NCBI GenBank assembly: GCA_023386635.1
Contig: JAEWJH010000128.1
Coordinates: 1-16,089 of the forward strand
DNA from: Pseudomonadota bacterium
GTDB taxonomy: Bacteria; Pseudomonadota; Alphaproteobacteria; Rhizobiales; Xanthobacteraceae
Length of the DNA stretch: 16,089 nucleotides
Direction of reading: 5' to 3'
Part shown: piece after piece, positions 7,064 through 13,704 of the stretch
Numbering within the stretch: position 1 is the stretch's first letter
Layout of the letters: every line of letters begins with the position of its first letter
Notes under the pieces: model-generated
What the model was told of the DNA's origin: nothing
Seen by the model: only the letters and a program-made list of their open reading frames with translations
The model's database searches: none
Position numbers and translations under genes: made by a program

Positions 7064-8905
7064 ATGCTCAAGCAACGTCGTTTTCTCATCGAAGCGCTCA
7101 CGGCGGCCGGCCTGATCGTCGCCCCGTTCATCCTGCCGCATCTCGGCTTCGCGCCGAACACGGTCAACCGCATCCTGGTGTGGGGTCTGTTCGGCATCGG
7201 TTTCGACATCCTGTTCGGTTTCACCGGCCTGCTGTCGTTCGGCCAGTCGGCGTTTTACGGCACCGGCGGCTTCTTCGCCGCTTACCTGCTCACCCGTGCG
7301 GGCTTCCCGCATGTGGTGACGGCGCTGTTCCTCGGCATGATCGCCGCCGCCGTGGTCGGCTATCTGGTCGGCCTGATCGCTCTGCGACGGACCGGCATCT
7401 ATTTCGCGATGATCACGGTGGCCATCGCCGAGGTGTTCTTCTTCGTCGAGTTCAATCCGCTGTCGGAATGGACCGGCGGCGAGAACGGCCTGCCGGGCGT
7501 GCCGACGCCGCATTTCGATTTCGGCTTCGCCTCGTTCCACTTCACCACCGGCTGGTCGCTCTACTGGTTCCTGGCGTTCTGCTATTTCGTCGGCATCGTC
7601 GCCGCGCTTCGCATCGTGCGCTCGCCGGTCGGGGCGGTGATGCGGGCGATCCGCGAGAACCCGCTGCGCGCCGCCGCGCTCGGCCACAATATTCATGCCT
7701 ACAAGCTGACGGCCTTCGTCATCGCCGCCGCCTATGCCGGCTTCGCCGGCGGATTGCTCGGCGTGCTGCAGGCGTTCATGCCGCCGGACGCCTTCACCTT
7801 CGAGACCTCCGGTCAGTTGGTGATGATGTCGGCGATCGGTGGCGTCGGCACGCTGTTCGGGCCGCTGCTCGGCGCCACGGTGTGGCTGTTCCTGCAGGAC
7901 TTCCTGCAGTCGGCGCTCGGCCTCGGCGCGTCGTGGAAGCTGGTGCTCGGCGTCATCTTCGTGCTGCTGGTCTGCTTCCTGCGGCGCGGCCTGATCGGGG
8001 GTATCCAGGATCTCTATGCGCTCGTCACCGGCCAGCGTCACAAGCGCGAGGCGCCGGAAGAGGGGATCGAAACCGCGGCTGATGTGGCTGCGGCGGAAGC
8101 GGCCGATCCGCTGCCGGCTGTCAACGAGCCCGAGGATCAGCCGCACAAGGGCACGATCCTGGAGGCCAAGGGACTGAGCAAGCACTATGGCGGTCTTGCC
8201 GCCAACAGCGACATCGACTTCGCGGTCAATCACGGCGAGTTGCGCGGCATCATCGGCCCGAACGGCGCCGGCAAGACCACGTTCTTCAAAATGCTTACCT
8301 GCGAGGTGCATCCGACCAGCGGCTCGATCAGCTTCGAGGGCCGCGACATCACCGGCCTCGATGTCACCGATGTCTGCCAGCTCGGCCTGACCAAGAGCTA
8401 CCAGATCAACCAGCTGTTCAACCGGCTGACGGTGCGCGAGAACCTGGTGATCGCGGCGCTCGCGGAGTTGCGCGGCAAATACCGGCTCGATCTGCTGCGG
8501 CGGATCGAGAATATTCCGGGACTGACCGAGCAGGTGGAGCACACGGCGCAACTCGTCAATCTGACGCGACGGCTCGATACGCCGGTCTCCGAACTCGCTT
8601 ACGGCGAGAAGCGGCGGCTGGAGATCGGCCTCGCGCTCGCGACATCGCCGAGCCTGCTGTTGCTCGACGAGCCGCTCGCCGGCATGAGCCCGCGTGAGCG
8701 CGTCGAGACCGTGCGGCTGCTCAAGGCGATCGGTCGCGGCCGCACTATGATCGTGATCGACCATGACATGGATGCGATCTTCGAACTCGCCGGCAAGATC
8801 ACGGTGCTGCAGGAGGGCAAGGTCCTGGTGGAAGGCACGCCGCAGGAAATCAAGAACAACAAGCTGGTCCAGGATGCCTATCTCGGGGGGATGCACGAAC
8901 CATGA
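7064..8905 (+). CDS. Fused ABC permease and ATPase, LivM-LivG type
   Basis: A 613-residue fusion. Residues 1-320 are a LivM-type permease: LFGIGFDILFGFTGLLSFGQ (42-61), RRTGIYFAMITVAIAE (108-123) and the ATPase-contact loop AVMRAIRENPLRAAALG (191-207). An acidic, Ala-rich linker spans about 326-362. Residues 363-613 are a LivG-type ATPase with Walker A GPNGAGKTT (398-406), signature LAYGEKRR (511-518), Walker B LLLLDEP (531-537) and switch His567 in DHDMD. LivM and LivG are separate proteins in E. coli; here no stop or frameshift lies between the domains, so the fusion is genuine as written. Fusion fixes a 1:1 ratio and means the transporter has one tethered and one free ATPase. The stop overlaps the LivF start in ATGA, so translation is coupled. 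Similar fusions exist in other proteobacteria. Confidence 0.93.
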   Translation: MLKQRRFLIEALTAAGLIVAPFILPHLGFAPNTVNRILVWGLFGIGFDILFGFTGLLSFGQSAFYGTGGFFAAYLLTRAGFPHVVTALFLGMIAAAVVGYLVGLIALRRTGIYFAMITVAIAEVFFFVEFNPLSEWTGGENGLPGVPTPHFDFGFASFHFTTGWSLYWFLAFCYFVGIVAALRIVRSPVGAVMRAIRENPLRAAALGHNIHAYKLTAFVIAAAYAGFAGGLLGVLQAFMPPDAFTFETSGQLVMMSAIGGVGTLFGPLLGATVWLFLQDFLQSALGLGASWKLVLGVIFVLLVCFLRRGLIGGIQDLYALVTGQRHKREAPEEGIETAADVAAAEAADPLPAVNEPEDQPHKGTILEAKGLSKHYGGLAANSDIDFAVNHGELRGIIGPNGAGKTTFFKMLTCEVHPTSGSISFEGRDITGLDVTDVCQLGLTKSYQINQLFNRLTVRENLVIAALAELRGKYRLDLLRRIENIPGLTEQVEHTAQLVNLTRRLDTPVSELAYGEKRRLEIGLALATSPSLLLLDEPLAGMSPRERVETVRLLKAIGRGRTMIVIDHDMDAIFELAGKITVLQEGKVLVEGTPQEIKNNKLVQDAYLGGMHEP

Positions 8906-9600
8906 GCCTGCTCGAGGTCAACGGACTGAATTCGTATTATGGCGATAGCCACATCCTGTTCGACGTGGCGATGCGCGTCGACAAAAACGAGGTGGTGGGG
9001 TTGCTCGGCCGCAACGGTGCCGGCAAGAGCACGACGCTCAAGAGCCTGATGGGCGTGGTGAAGCCGCGCGCGGGGTCGGTGAAGCTCGACGGCGCCGAAA
9101 TCGCGGGCAAGCCGAGCCATGCCATCGCGCAGGCGGGCATGCAGCTTGTCCACGAGGACCGGCGCATCTTCGGCAGTCTCAATGTCGAGGAGAACATCGT
9201 CCTCGCCGGGCTGACCGCCAAATCGAAATGGCCGCTCGAGCGCATCTACGGCATGTTCCCGCGGCTCAAGGAGCGGCGCGGCAGCCGCGGCACCGATCTG
9301 TCCGGCGGCGAGCAGCAGATGCTCGCCATCGCCCGCGCGCTGGTGCGCGATCCGAAGATCGTCCTGCTGGACGAGCCGTTCGAGGGCCTCGCCCCGGTGA
9401 TCGTGCAGGATCTGATCCGCGCCTGCCGGGAGCTTGCGGCGGGCGGGCAGACCATCGTGCTGGTGGAACAGAACCTTGCGGCGGCGCTCGCGCTGTCGCA
9501 CCGGATCTACATCATCAACAACGGGCATATCGTCCACGAATCGCCGGCAGCCGAGCTCAAGGCCAATCCGGACATGTTGCATCGCTATCTGGGCGTCTGA
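8902..9600 (+). CDS. ABC importer ATPase, LivF-like
   Basis: A 232-residue cytoplasmic ATPase subunit of the same importer, matching LivF length (about 235). Walker A GRNGAGKS is at 36-43, signature LSGGEQ at 133-138, Walker B IVLLDEP at 153-159, and the switch position carries Gln190 (LVEQN), as is normal in LivF rather than His. The LivF hallmark HEDRRIFGSLNVEEN is at 84-98. It begins in the ATGA overlap with the permease-ATPase fusion at 8902-8905. It should pair with the tethered ATPase domain of that fusion. It is the last importer gene; a REP-like palindrome follows. Confidence 0.95.
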   Translation: MSLLEVNGLNSYYGDSHILFDVAMRVDKNEVVGLLGRNGAGKSTTLKSLMGVVKPRAGSVKLDGAEIAGKPSHAIAQAGMQLVHEDRRIFGSLNVEENIVLAGLTAKSKWPLERIYGMFPRLKERRGSRGTDLSGGEQQMLAIARALVRDPKIVLLDEPFEGLAPVIVQDLIRACRELAAGGQTIVLVEQNLAAALALSHRIYIINNGHIVHESPAAELKANPDMLHRYLGV

Positions 9601-9629
9601 TCGGTCTCGTCTGGACTCCTTTGCAACCA

Positions 9630-9715
9630 GTCATGCCAGGGCTTGGCCCGGGCATCCCGCTTGGGCGGGCATCATGCTGACCCCATCGGGATGGCCGGGA
9701 CTTCGCCCTGCCATG
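9630..9715. repeat. REP-like intergenic palindrome, copy 2
   Basis: ATGCCAGGG (9633-9641), loop CTTGG and CCCGGGCAT (9647-9655) form a 9-base stem with one mismatch. A larger imperfect hairpin joins 9630-9659 to 9687-9715. The first 28 bases match the copy at 3109 at 24 positions. It lies 30 bases after the last importer gene and may act as transcript end or barrier to 3' decay. The rest of 9601-9883 shows no convincing gene. Confidence 0.75.
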
Positions 9716-9883
9716 GCAGGCACGGGCAGAGGCTGGAAAAGCCCGCGGGCTCCTTGAGCCAGACTCCCACGGGACATGCTCATCAGGTCTGCGGTTTGCG
9801 CGGTTGGCAGAGGCCGGCTGCGCGGCCACATTGTATGGGGCATAACGCGCGAGAGCAGACCTGACGATGGGCAAAATCCGACA

Positions 9884-10615
9884 ATGGGAATGACGATCAA
9901 TTGCGATATGGGCGAGGGTTTCGGCCTGTATCGCATGGGCGACGACGCGGCGCTGATGCCGCATATCGACCTCGCCAATGTTGCCTGCGGGTTCCATGCC
10001 GGCGATCCGGGCATCATGCGCGCCACGGTACGGCTCGCGAAGCAGTACAACGTCAAAGTCGGAGCGCATCCCTCGCTGCCGGACCGGCAGGGCTTCGGTC
10101 GCCGCGCCATGGCGATGGCGTCGCACGAGATCACCGATTTCGTCGCCTATCAGATCGGCGCGCTAACGGCGTTCCTGCAGGCCGAGGACGTGCCGCTCAA
10201 CCACGTCAAGCCGCACGGCGCGCTCTACAGCATGGCGGCGAAGGACGAAGCGGTTGCGCTCGCCATCGCCGATGCGGTCAAGCCGTTCGGCGTGCCGATC
10301 CTCGGCATGGCCGGCACGGCGCATGAGCGCGCCTGCAAGGCCCGCGGGGTGAAGATGATCCCGGAGTTCTATGCCGATCTCGATTACGACAGCGACGGCA
10401 ATCTGATCGTCAGCCGCAGCCACGAGGCGGTCGATCCCGCCAAGGCGCGCGACCGCGTGCTGCGGGTGATCTGCCAGCGGGTCGTCACGACGACGGGCGG
10501 AAACGATATTCCGGTGGAGGCGGCGACGATCTGCGTGCATTCGGATACGCCGACCGCACCGGCCATTGCCGCCGAGGTGTCGCGGACCTTGCGACAGATG
10601 AAGGCGGGCAACTAA
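9884..10615 (+). CDS. LamB/YcsF family protein, PxpA-like (5-oxoprolinase subunit A related)
   Basis: A 243-residue cytoplasmic protein of the LamB/YcsF family. In Bacillus and others, PxpA works with PxpB and PxpC to open 5-oxoproline to glutamate using ATP. Hallmarks are INCDMGEGFG (5-14), ANVACGFHAGDP (31-42), GAHPSLPDRQGFGRR (60-74), YQIGAL (89-94) and VKPHGALYSM (108-117). Departures from the motifs I remember are EFYADLDY (161-168) where FADR is usual, and VHSDTPTA (218-225) where VHGDTPGA is usual, so this may be a divergent subgroup with another substrate. No PxpB or PxpC is in the window. I chose ATG 9884 by homology-like start; ATG 9890 is equally possible and the upstream in-frame extension to 9776 is not protein-like. 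It lies after the ABC importer and may share its function. Confidence 0.85.
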   Translation: MGMTINCDMGEGFGLYRMGDDAALMPHIDLANVACGFHAGDPGIMRATVRLAKQYNVKVGAHPSLPDRQGFGRRAMAMASHEITDFVAYQIGALTAFLQAEDVPLNHVKPHGALYSMAAKDEAVALAIADAVKPFGVPILGMAGTAHERACKARGVKMIPEFYADLDYDSDGNLIVSRSHEAVDPAKARDRVLRVICQRVVTTTGGNDIPVEAATICVHSDTPTAPAIAAEVSRTLRQMKAGN

Positions 10616-10617
10616 AA

Positions 10618-10682
10618 CCTCATCCTGAGGGCGAACGAGGGCAACGTTCTTGTTGCCTTCGTTCGCGTCTCGAAGGATGAGG
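10618..10682. terminator. Long palindrome between convergent genes, probable bidirectional terminator/REP
   Basis: Outer arms CCTCATCCT (10618-10626) and AGGATGAGG (10674-10682) enclose a 15-base inner stem, 10631-10645 with 10652-10666, carrying one mismatch (a G-U pair in RNA) and loop GTTCTT. It sits three bases after the PxpA-like stop and before the convergent minus-strand gene end. The CCTCATCCTGAGG...CGAAGGATGAGG frame is a repeat type I associate with Bradyrhizobium-like genomes. Without a long U-tract, termination is probable but not certain. Confidence 0.65.
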
Positions 10683-10714
10683 CCAAAATAATGAAAACCT
10701 GGCCATTCGAGACA

Positions 10715-10732
10715 CTGTTTCTCGCGAAACAG
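10715..10732 (-). terminator. Small hairpin after the minus-strand operon
   Basis: CTGTTTC (10715-10721) and GAAACAG (10726-10732) form a perfect 7-base stem with a TCGC loop, four bases past the stop of the 79-residue membrane protein. On the minus strand the following bases are mixed, so it is a weak terminator candidate acting with the larger palindrome beyond it. Confidence 0.4.
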
Positions 10733-10736
10733 CTCC

Positions 10737-10976
10737 TCAGGGCGAGGTTTTCTTGCGGATGCTGCGCACGATGCCGATGATGAGGCCGAGCGCGGCCCCG
10801 ACCGGGCTCGCGCCCATGACCAGCATCGCCATGCCCATCTCGCAGCCGCCGGAATCGCCCGGCGTGCCGCAGCGCGAATCCATCGCGTAGAACACCAGCA
10901 TCACCGCCAGCACCGCGAGCGGCAGGACGACGCTGCCGGCGAGCGCATAGCCGATGATGCGGGCGAGGGTTCCCAT
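10737..10976 (-). CDS. Small two-helix membrane protein, unknown function
   Basis: A 79-residue protein with two hydrophobic segments, about residues 7-31 (IIGYALAGSVVLPLAVLAVM) and 48-70 (GMAMLVMGASPVGAALGLII). They are separated by a short loop with two cysteines (Cys36 and Cys45), and the C-terminal tail is basic (RSIRKKTSP). Its ATG at 10976 follows the D-aminoacylase TAG after only two bases, so translation is coupled and it is the third gene of the minus-strand operon. I do not recognise a family. A longer open frame runs through this start from inside the D-aminoacylase gene, but that extension is a shadow frame. The loop cysteines could form a disulfide if the loop is periplasmic; that is a guess. 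Confidence 0.7.
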   Translation of the reverse strand: MGTLARIIGYALAGSVVLPLAVLAVMLVFYAMDSRCGTPGDSGGCEMGMAMLVMGASPVGAALGLIIGIVRSIRKKTSP

Positions 10977-10978
10977 GG

Positions 10979-12589
10979 CTACTGCACCCGCCCGTCGGCG
11001 TCGCGGCGCAGCACCTTCCCCGGCAGCGCGCCGGTGTGCACCGTGTCGCGCACAACCACCGTGCCGTTGATCAGCACCGTGGTGCGGGTCCCGGTCGGGA
11101 ACCGGTGCGGATCGCCGTAGGTGGCGCGGTCGCGGAAATCGTCGGGATCGAACAGCACCACATCGGCGCGGTAGCCGGGCTTGATGAGGCCGCGGTCGGT
11201 GAGCTTCAGCGCGCGGGCGGTCGAGCCGGTCATCTTGTGGATCGCGGTCTCGAGCGGCAGCAGGTCCAGTTCCTTGACGTAATGGCCGAGCACGCGGGGG
11301 AACGTGCCGTAGAAACGCGGATGCGGCATGCCCTGGCTGGTGATGCCCTCGGTCGAGACGCAGTTGCCGTCGGAACCGACCAGCGCCATCGGCGATTTCA
11401 CGATGGCGCGGATGTCGTCCTCCGAGATCGAGATCACCAGCACGCGGGTCGCGCCCTGATCCTCGATCATGTAATCGCACACCACGTCGATCGGATCCTT
11501 GCCGCGTTCGGTGGCGAGATCCTTGATGGTGCGGCCGGCGAATTGCGGCAGGTGCGGTGAGATCGAAATCTGCACGCAGTCCCAGTCGGGAATGCGGCCC
11601 CAGTTGTTGAGGCCGTCGCGGGCGATGTCGGCGCGGATGCGGTCGCGGGTTTCGGGCAATGCGAGCCGTTCCAGCATTGCCGGCACGCCGCCGGCCTGCA
11701 CCCATTGCGGCATCAGGTTCTTCAGCGGATTGGAGCCGGCGGTGTAGGGGTGGCTGTCGCAGTCGATGTCGAGGCCGCGCGCTTTCGCGGCGGCGATCAT
11801 CGTGAGCGCGGTCGTGGCCTTGCCCCAGTTGTCGAGGCCGGAGCATTTGAAATGCACGATCTCCACATGGATGCGGCAGGTCTCGGCGATATGGATCGCT
11901 TCCTCGACCGCCTCCAGCACCTTGTTGGATTCATCGCGGATATGGGTGAAGTAGCCGCCGTTGTAGCGCTTCACCACGTTGCACAGCGCGACCATCTCCC
12001 CGGGTTCGGCATAGGCGCCGGGCGATGTGAACAGGCCCGACGAGAGACCGAGCGCGCCGGCTTTCAGCCCGTCTTCCAGAAGCGCGATCATCTGCGCGAG
12101 TTCGGCTGCGGTGGGGGCGCGCTTGTCCATGCCCATCACCATCAGCCGAAGCGTGTTGTGGCCGACCAGCATGCCGGCATTCACGGCGGTCGCCGGAAAG
12201 GTGTCGAGATATTGCGGGAAGGTCATTTCGCGGAACGGCAGCCACGGTGCGCTCGGCGAGAGATAGTCGCGCAGCAGTTCGACGCGGCCGGGCAGCGCGG
12301 GCGCGACCGAGAACCCGCAATGGCCGATGATCTCGGTGGTGACGCCCTGGCGCACCTTGCTCTCCGCCTTGGGATTGATCGGCAGCGTGAAATCCGAGTG
12401 GGTCTTGATGTCGATGAAGCCCGGCGCCACGGCGAGGCCGGTGGCGTCGATCACCTCGGCGGTGGATGACGTCGCGCCGTCGCCGACCGCGGCGATGCGG
12501 CCGTTCGAGATCAGCACGTCGGCGCGCACGCCGGGATTGCCGGCACCGTCATAGACGGTGCCGGCGCGCAGCAGGATATCGTTGCTCAC
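10979..12589 (-). CDS. N-acyl-D-amino-acid deacylase (D-aminoacylase), amidohydrolase superfamily
   Basis: A 536-residue metal-dependent amidohydrolase that would hydrolyse N-acyl-D-amino acids to D-amino acid plus carboxylate in the cytosol. The N-terminal composite beta-sandwich (AGTVYDGAG, 9-17) is followed by a TIM barrel. Zinc ligands, compared with the Alcaligenes enzyme from memory, are His64 (KTHSD), Cys91 (GHCG), His216 (THIRDE), His246 (VHFKCSG) and Asp407 (GSDG). The first His of the usual HxH is Lys62 here (codon AAG). The tail TVLINGTVVVRD (503-514) closes the sandwich. The start is GTG, with GAGAGA six bases upstream. It lies 21 bases after the Bug receptor gene on the same strand and two bases before the small membrane gene, an apparent operon. 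Related activities (D-glutamate deacylase, dihydropyrimidinase-like hydrolysis) cannot be excluded. A perfect 12-base hairpin lies over codons 9-17. Confidence 0.88.
   Translation of the reverse strand: MSNDILLRAGTVYDGAGNPGVRADVLISNGRIAAVGDGATSSTAEVIDATGLAVAPGFIDIKTHSDFTLPINPKAESKVRQGVTTEIIGHCGFSVAPALPGRVELLRDYLSPSAPWLPFREMTFPQYLDTFPATAVNAGMLVGHNTLRLMVMGMDKRAPTAAELAQMIALLEDGLKAGALGLSSGLFTSPGAYAEPGEMVALCNVVKRYNGGYFTHIRDESNKVLEAVEEAIHIAETCRIHVEIVHFKCSGLDNWGKATTALTMIAAAKARGLDIDCDSHPYTAGSNPLKNLMPQWVQAGGVPAMLERLALPETRDRIRADIARDGLNNWGRIPDWDCVQISISPHLPQFAGRTIKDLATERGKDPIDVVCDYMIEDQGATRVLVISISEDDIRAIVKSPMALVGSDGNCVSTEGITSQGMPHPRFYGTFPRVLGHYVKELDLLPLETAIHKMTGSTARALKLTDRGLIKPGYRADVVLFDPDDFRDRATYGDPHRFPTGTRTTVLINGTVVVRDTVHTGALPGKVLRRDADGRVQ
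12539..12565 (-). other. 12-base hairpin inside the start of the D-aminoacylase gene
   Basis: GCCGGCACCGTC (12539-12550) and GACGGTGCCGGC (12554-12565) are perfect inverted arms around ATA. In the mRNA the stem lies at nucleotides 25-51 of the coding region, over the conserved AGTVYDGAG codons. A stem this stable, just after the start codon, could affect ribosome passage, transcription or mRNA decay between the receptor and deacylase genes. The structure is certain; the effect is inferred. Confidence 0.7.
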
Positions 12590-12610
12590 GTTTGTCTCTC
12601 GATTGGGAAA

Positions 12611-13606
12611 TCAGTTGGCCTTGATGCCGGCGGCGGTCAGCAGATCGCCCCAACGCTTGGCTTCGTCGGCGATATAGGCCTTGGCCTCGGCGGGCGTGCT
12701 GCCGACCGAGACATTGCCGAGCGTCGCCAGCCGCTGCTTCACGTCGGGCGAATTGACCGCGTCGGCGATCGCCTTCGACAGCTTGTCGACCACCGGTTTC
12801 GGCGTACCCTTGGGCGCGAGCACCGCATACCACGCTTCGACGGCGTAACCCGGCACGCCGGCCTCGGCGATCGATGGCGTATCCGGCCAGCCGGCCGCGC
12901 GTTGCGGGGAGGTGACGCCGAGCGCGAGCAGCTTGCCCTGCTTGACGTGGTCCATGGCGATCAGCGGGCTCATGAACGATACCGGCACGCGGCCGGTGAG
13001 CAGATCGGAGATCAGGTCGTTGGTCCCCTTGTAGGGGATGTGCATGATGTTGACGCCGGCTTCCTTCTTGAACATCTCGCCGGCGAGATGCAGCGAGCTG
13101 CCGGTGCCGCCGGAGCCGTAGTCGATCTTGCCCGGCTCGCGCCTGGCTTTCTCGATCAGTTCCTTGACGTTCTTCACGCCGAGCGACGGATGCACCACGA
13201 GCACGAGCGGCCCCTTGGTGACGATCGACACGGGCTCGAACTGTTCGAAGGTGTAGCCGGCATTGCCGAACAGCGTCGGATTGACCGCATAGGCGATGGC
13301 GGGGAGCACGATGGTGTAGCCGTCCGGCTCGGCGCGTGCGGTCGTCACCGCGGCGATGTTGCCGCTGCCGCCGGGCCGGTTCTCGATCACGACCTGCTGC
13401 TTGAGCGATTCCGACAGTTTCGCGCCCACAAGCCGGGCGATCACGTCGTTCGGGCCACCAGCCGGATAGGGCACCAGCAGATGGATCGGCCGGTCCGGAT
13501 AGTCGGCGCGTGCGGTGGCAGGCAAGGCGACGATCAGGGCGGCCGTCATGACGGCAGCAATGCTGAGCGCGGTCAGCAGCCGGCGGCTGTAGGAATTGAA
13601 CGACAC
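12611..13606 (-). CDS. Bug-type periplasmic solute receptor (tripartite tricarboxylate transporter family)
   Basis: A 331-residue periplasmic receptor of the Bug/TctC family. A signal peptide spans about residues 1-34 (SRRLLTALSIAAVMTAALIV then ATARA-D). Family motifs are YPDRPIHLLVPYPAGGPNDVI (36-56), VIENRPGGSGNIA (73-85), ARAEPDGYT (90-98) and MHIPYKGTNDLISDLLTGRV (about 189-208). The start is GTG, preceded seven bases away by GAGGAG, which decides it. SRRLLT near the N terminus resembles a weak Tat motif, but ordinary Sec export is just as likely. It is the first gene of the operon with D-aminoacylase, which points to a related ligand such as an N-acyl amino acid. No TctA/TctB membrane genes are in the window, so this is an orphan receptor, a common situation for Bug proteins. 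Confidence 0.92.
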   Translation of the reverse strand: MSFNSYSRRLLTALSIAAVMTAALIVALPATARADYPDRPIHLLVPYPAGGPNDVIARLVGAKLSESLKQQVVIENRPGGSGNIAAVTTARAEPDGYTIVLPAIAYAVNPTLFGNAGYTFEQFEPVSIVTKGPLVLVVHPSLGVKNVKELIEKARREPGKIDYGSGGTGSSLHLAGEMFKKEAGVNIMHIPYKGTNDLISDLLTGRVPVSFMSPLIAMDHVKQGKLLALGVTSPQRAAGWPDTPSIAEAGVPGYAVEAWYAVLAPKGTPKPVVDKLSKAIADAVNSPDVKQRLATLGNVSVGSTPAEAKAYIADEAKRWGDLLTAAGIKAN

Positions 13607-13613
13607 GGGTGTG

Positions 13614-13619
13614 CTCCTC
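13614..13619 (-). promoter_or_regulatory. Ribosome binding site for GTG start of Bug receptor
   Basis: On the minus strand GAGGAG lies seven bases before the GTG at 13606. This strong site supports a non-ATG start and fixes the beginning of the signal peptide. Confidence 0.8.
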
Positions 13620-13670
13620 GTTCTGTGTTCGGGGAGACCGTAGCTGCCGGCGCGGACCCTCGCAAATCGC

Positions 13671-13698
13671 TTGACGGGCGCGGGTGCTGCGGCAGGAT
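13671..13698 (+). promoter_or_regulatory. Possible promoter for the plus-strand Bug receptor
   Basis: TTGACG (13671-13676, five of six matches to TTGACA) is followed after 16 bases by CAGGAT (13693-13698), a poor -10 match. If real, transcription would begin near 13705 and the message would have almost no leader. The divergent arrangement requires a promoter within 13607-13704, but this assignment is weak. Confidence 0.25.
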
Positions 13699-13704
13699 CG
13701 GACC

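Noticed and set aside
6104..8896. 930-codon open frame on the minus strand across the permease genes
   Set aside because: It is antisense to well-supported LivH and LivM-LivG genes and its product is a run of Asp, His, Glu and Arg without domain motifs.
9776..9883. N-terminal extension of the PxpA-like protein
   Set aside because: The family begins at or near INCDMGEG; the extension has no family similarity.
10979..11846. Long minus-strand frame extending the small membrane protein upstream
   Set aside because: It overlaps the D-aminoacylase in another frame and is Arg-rich; only the part from 10976 onward looks like a protein.
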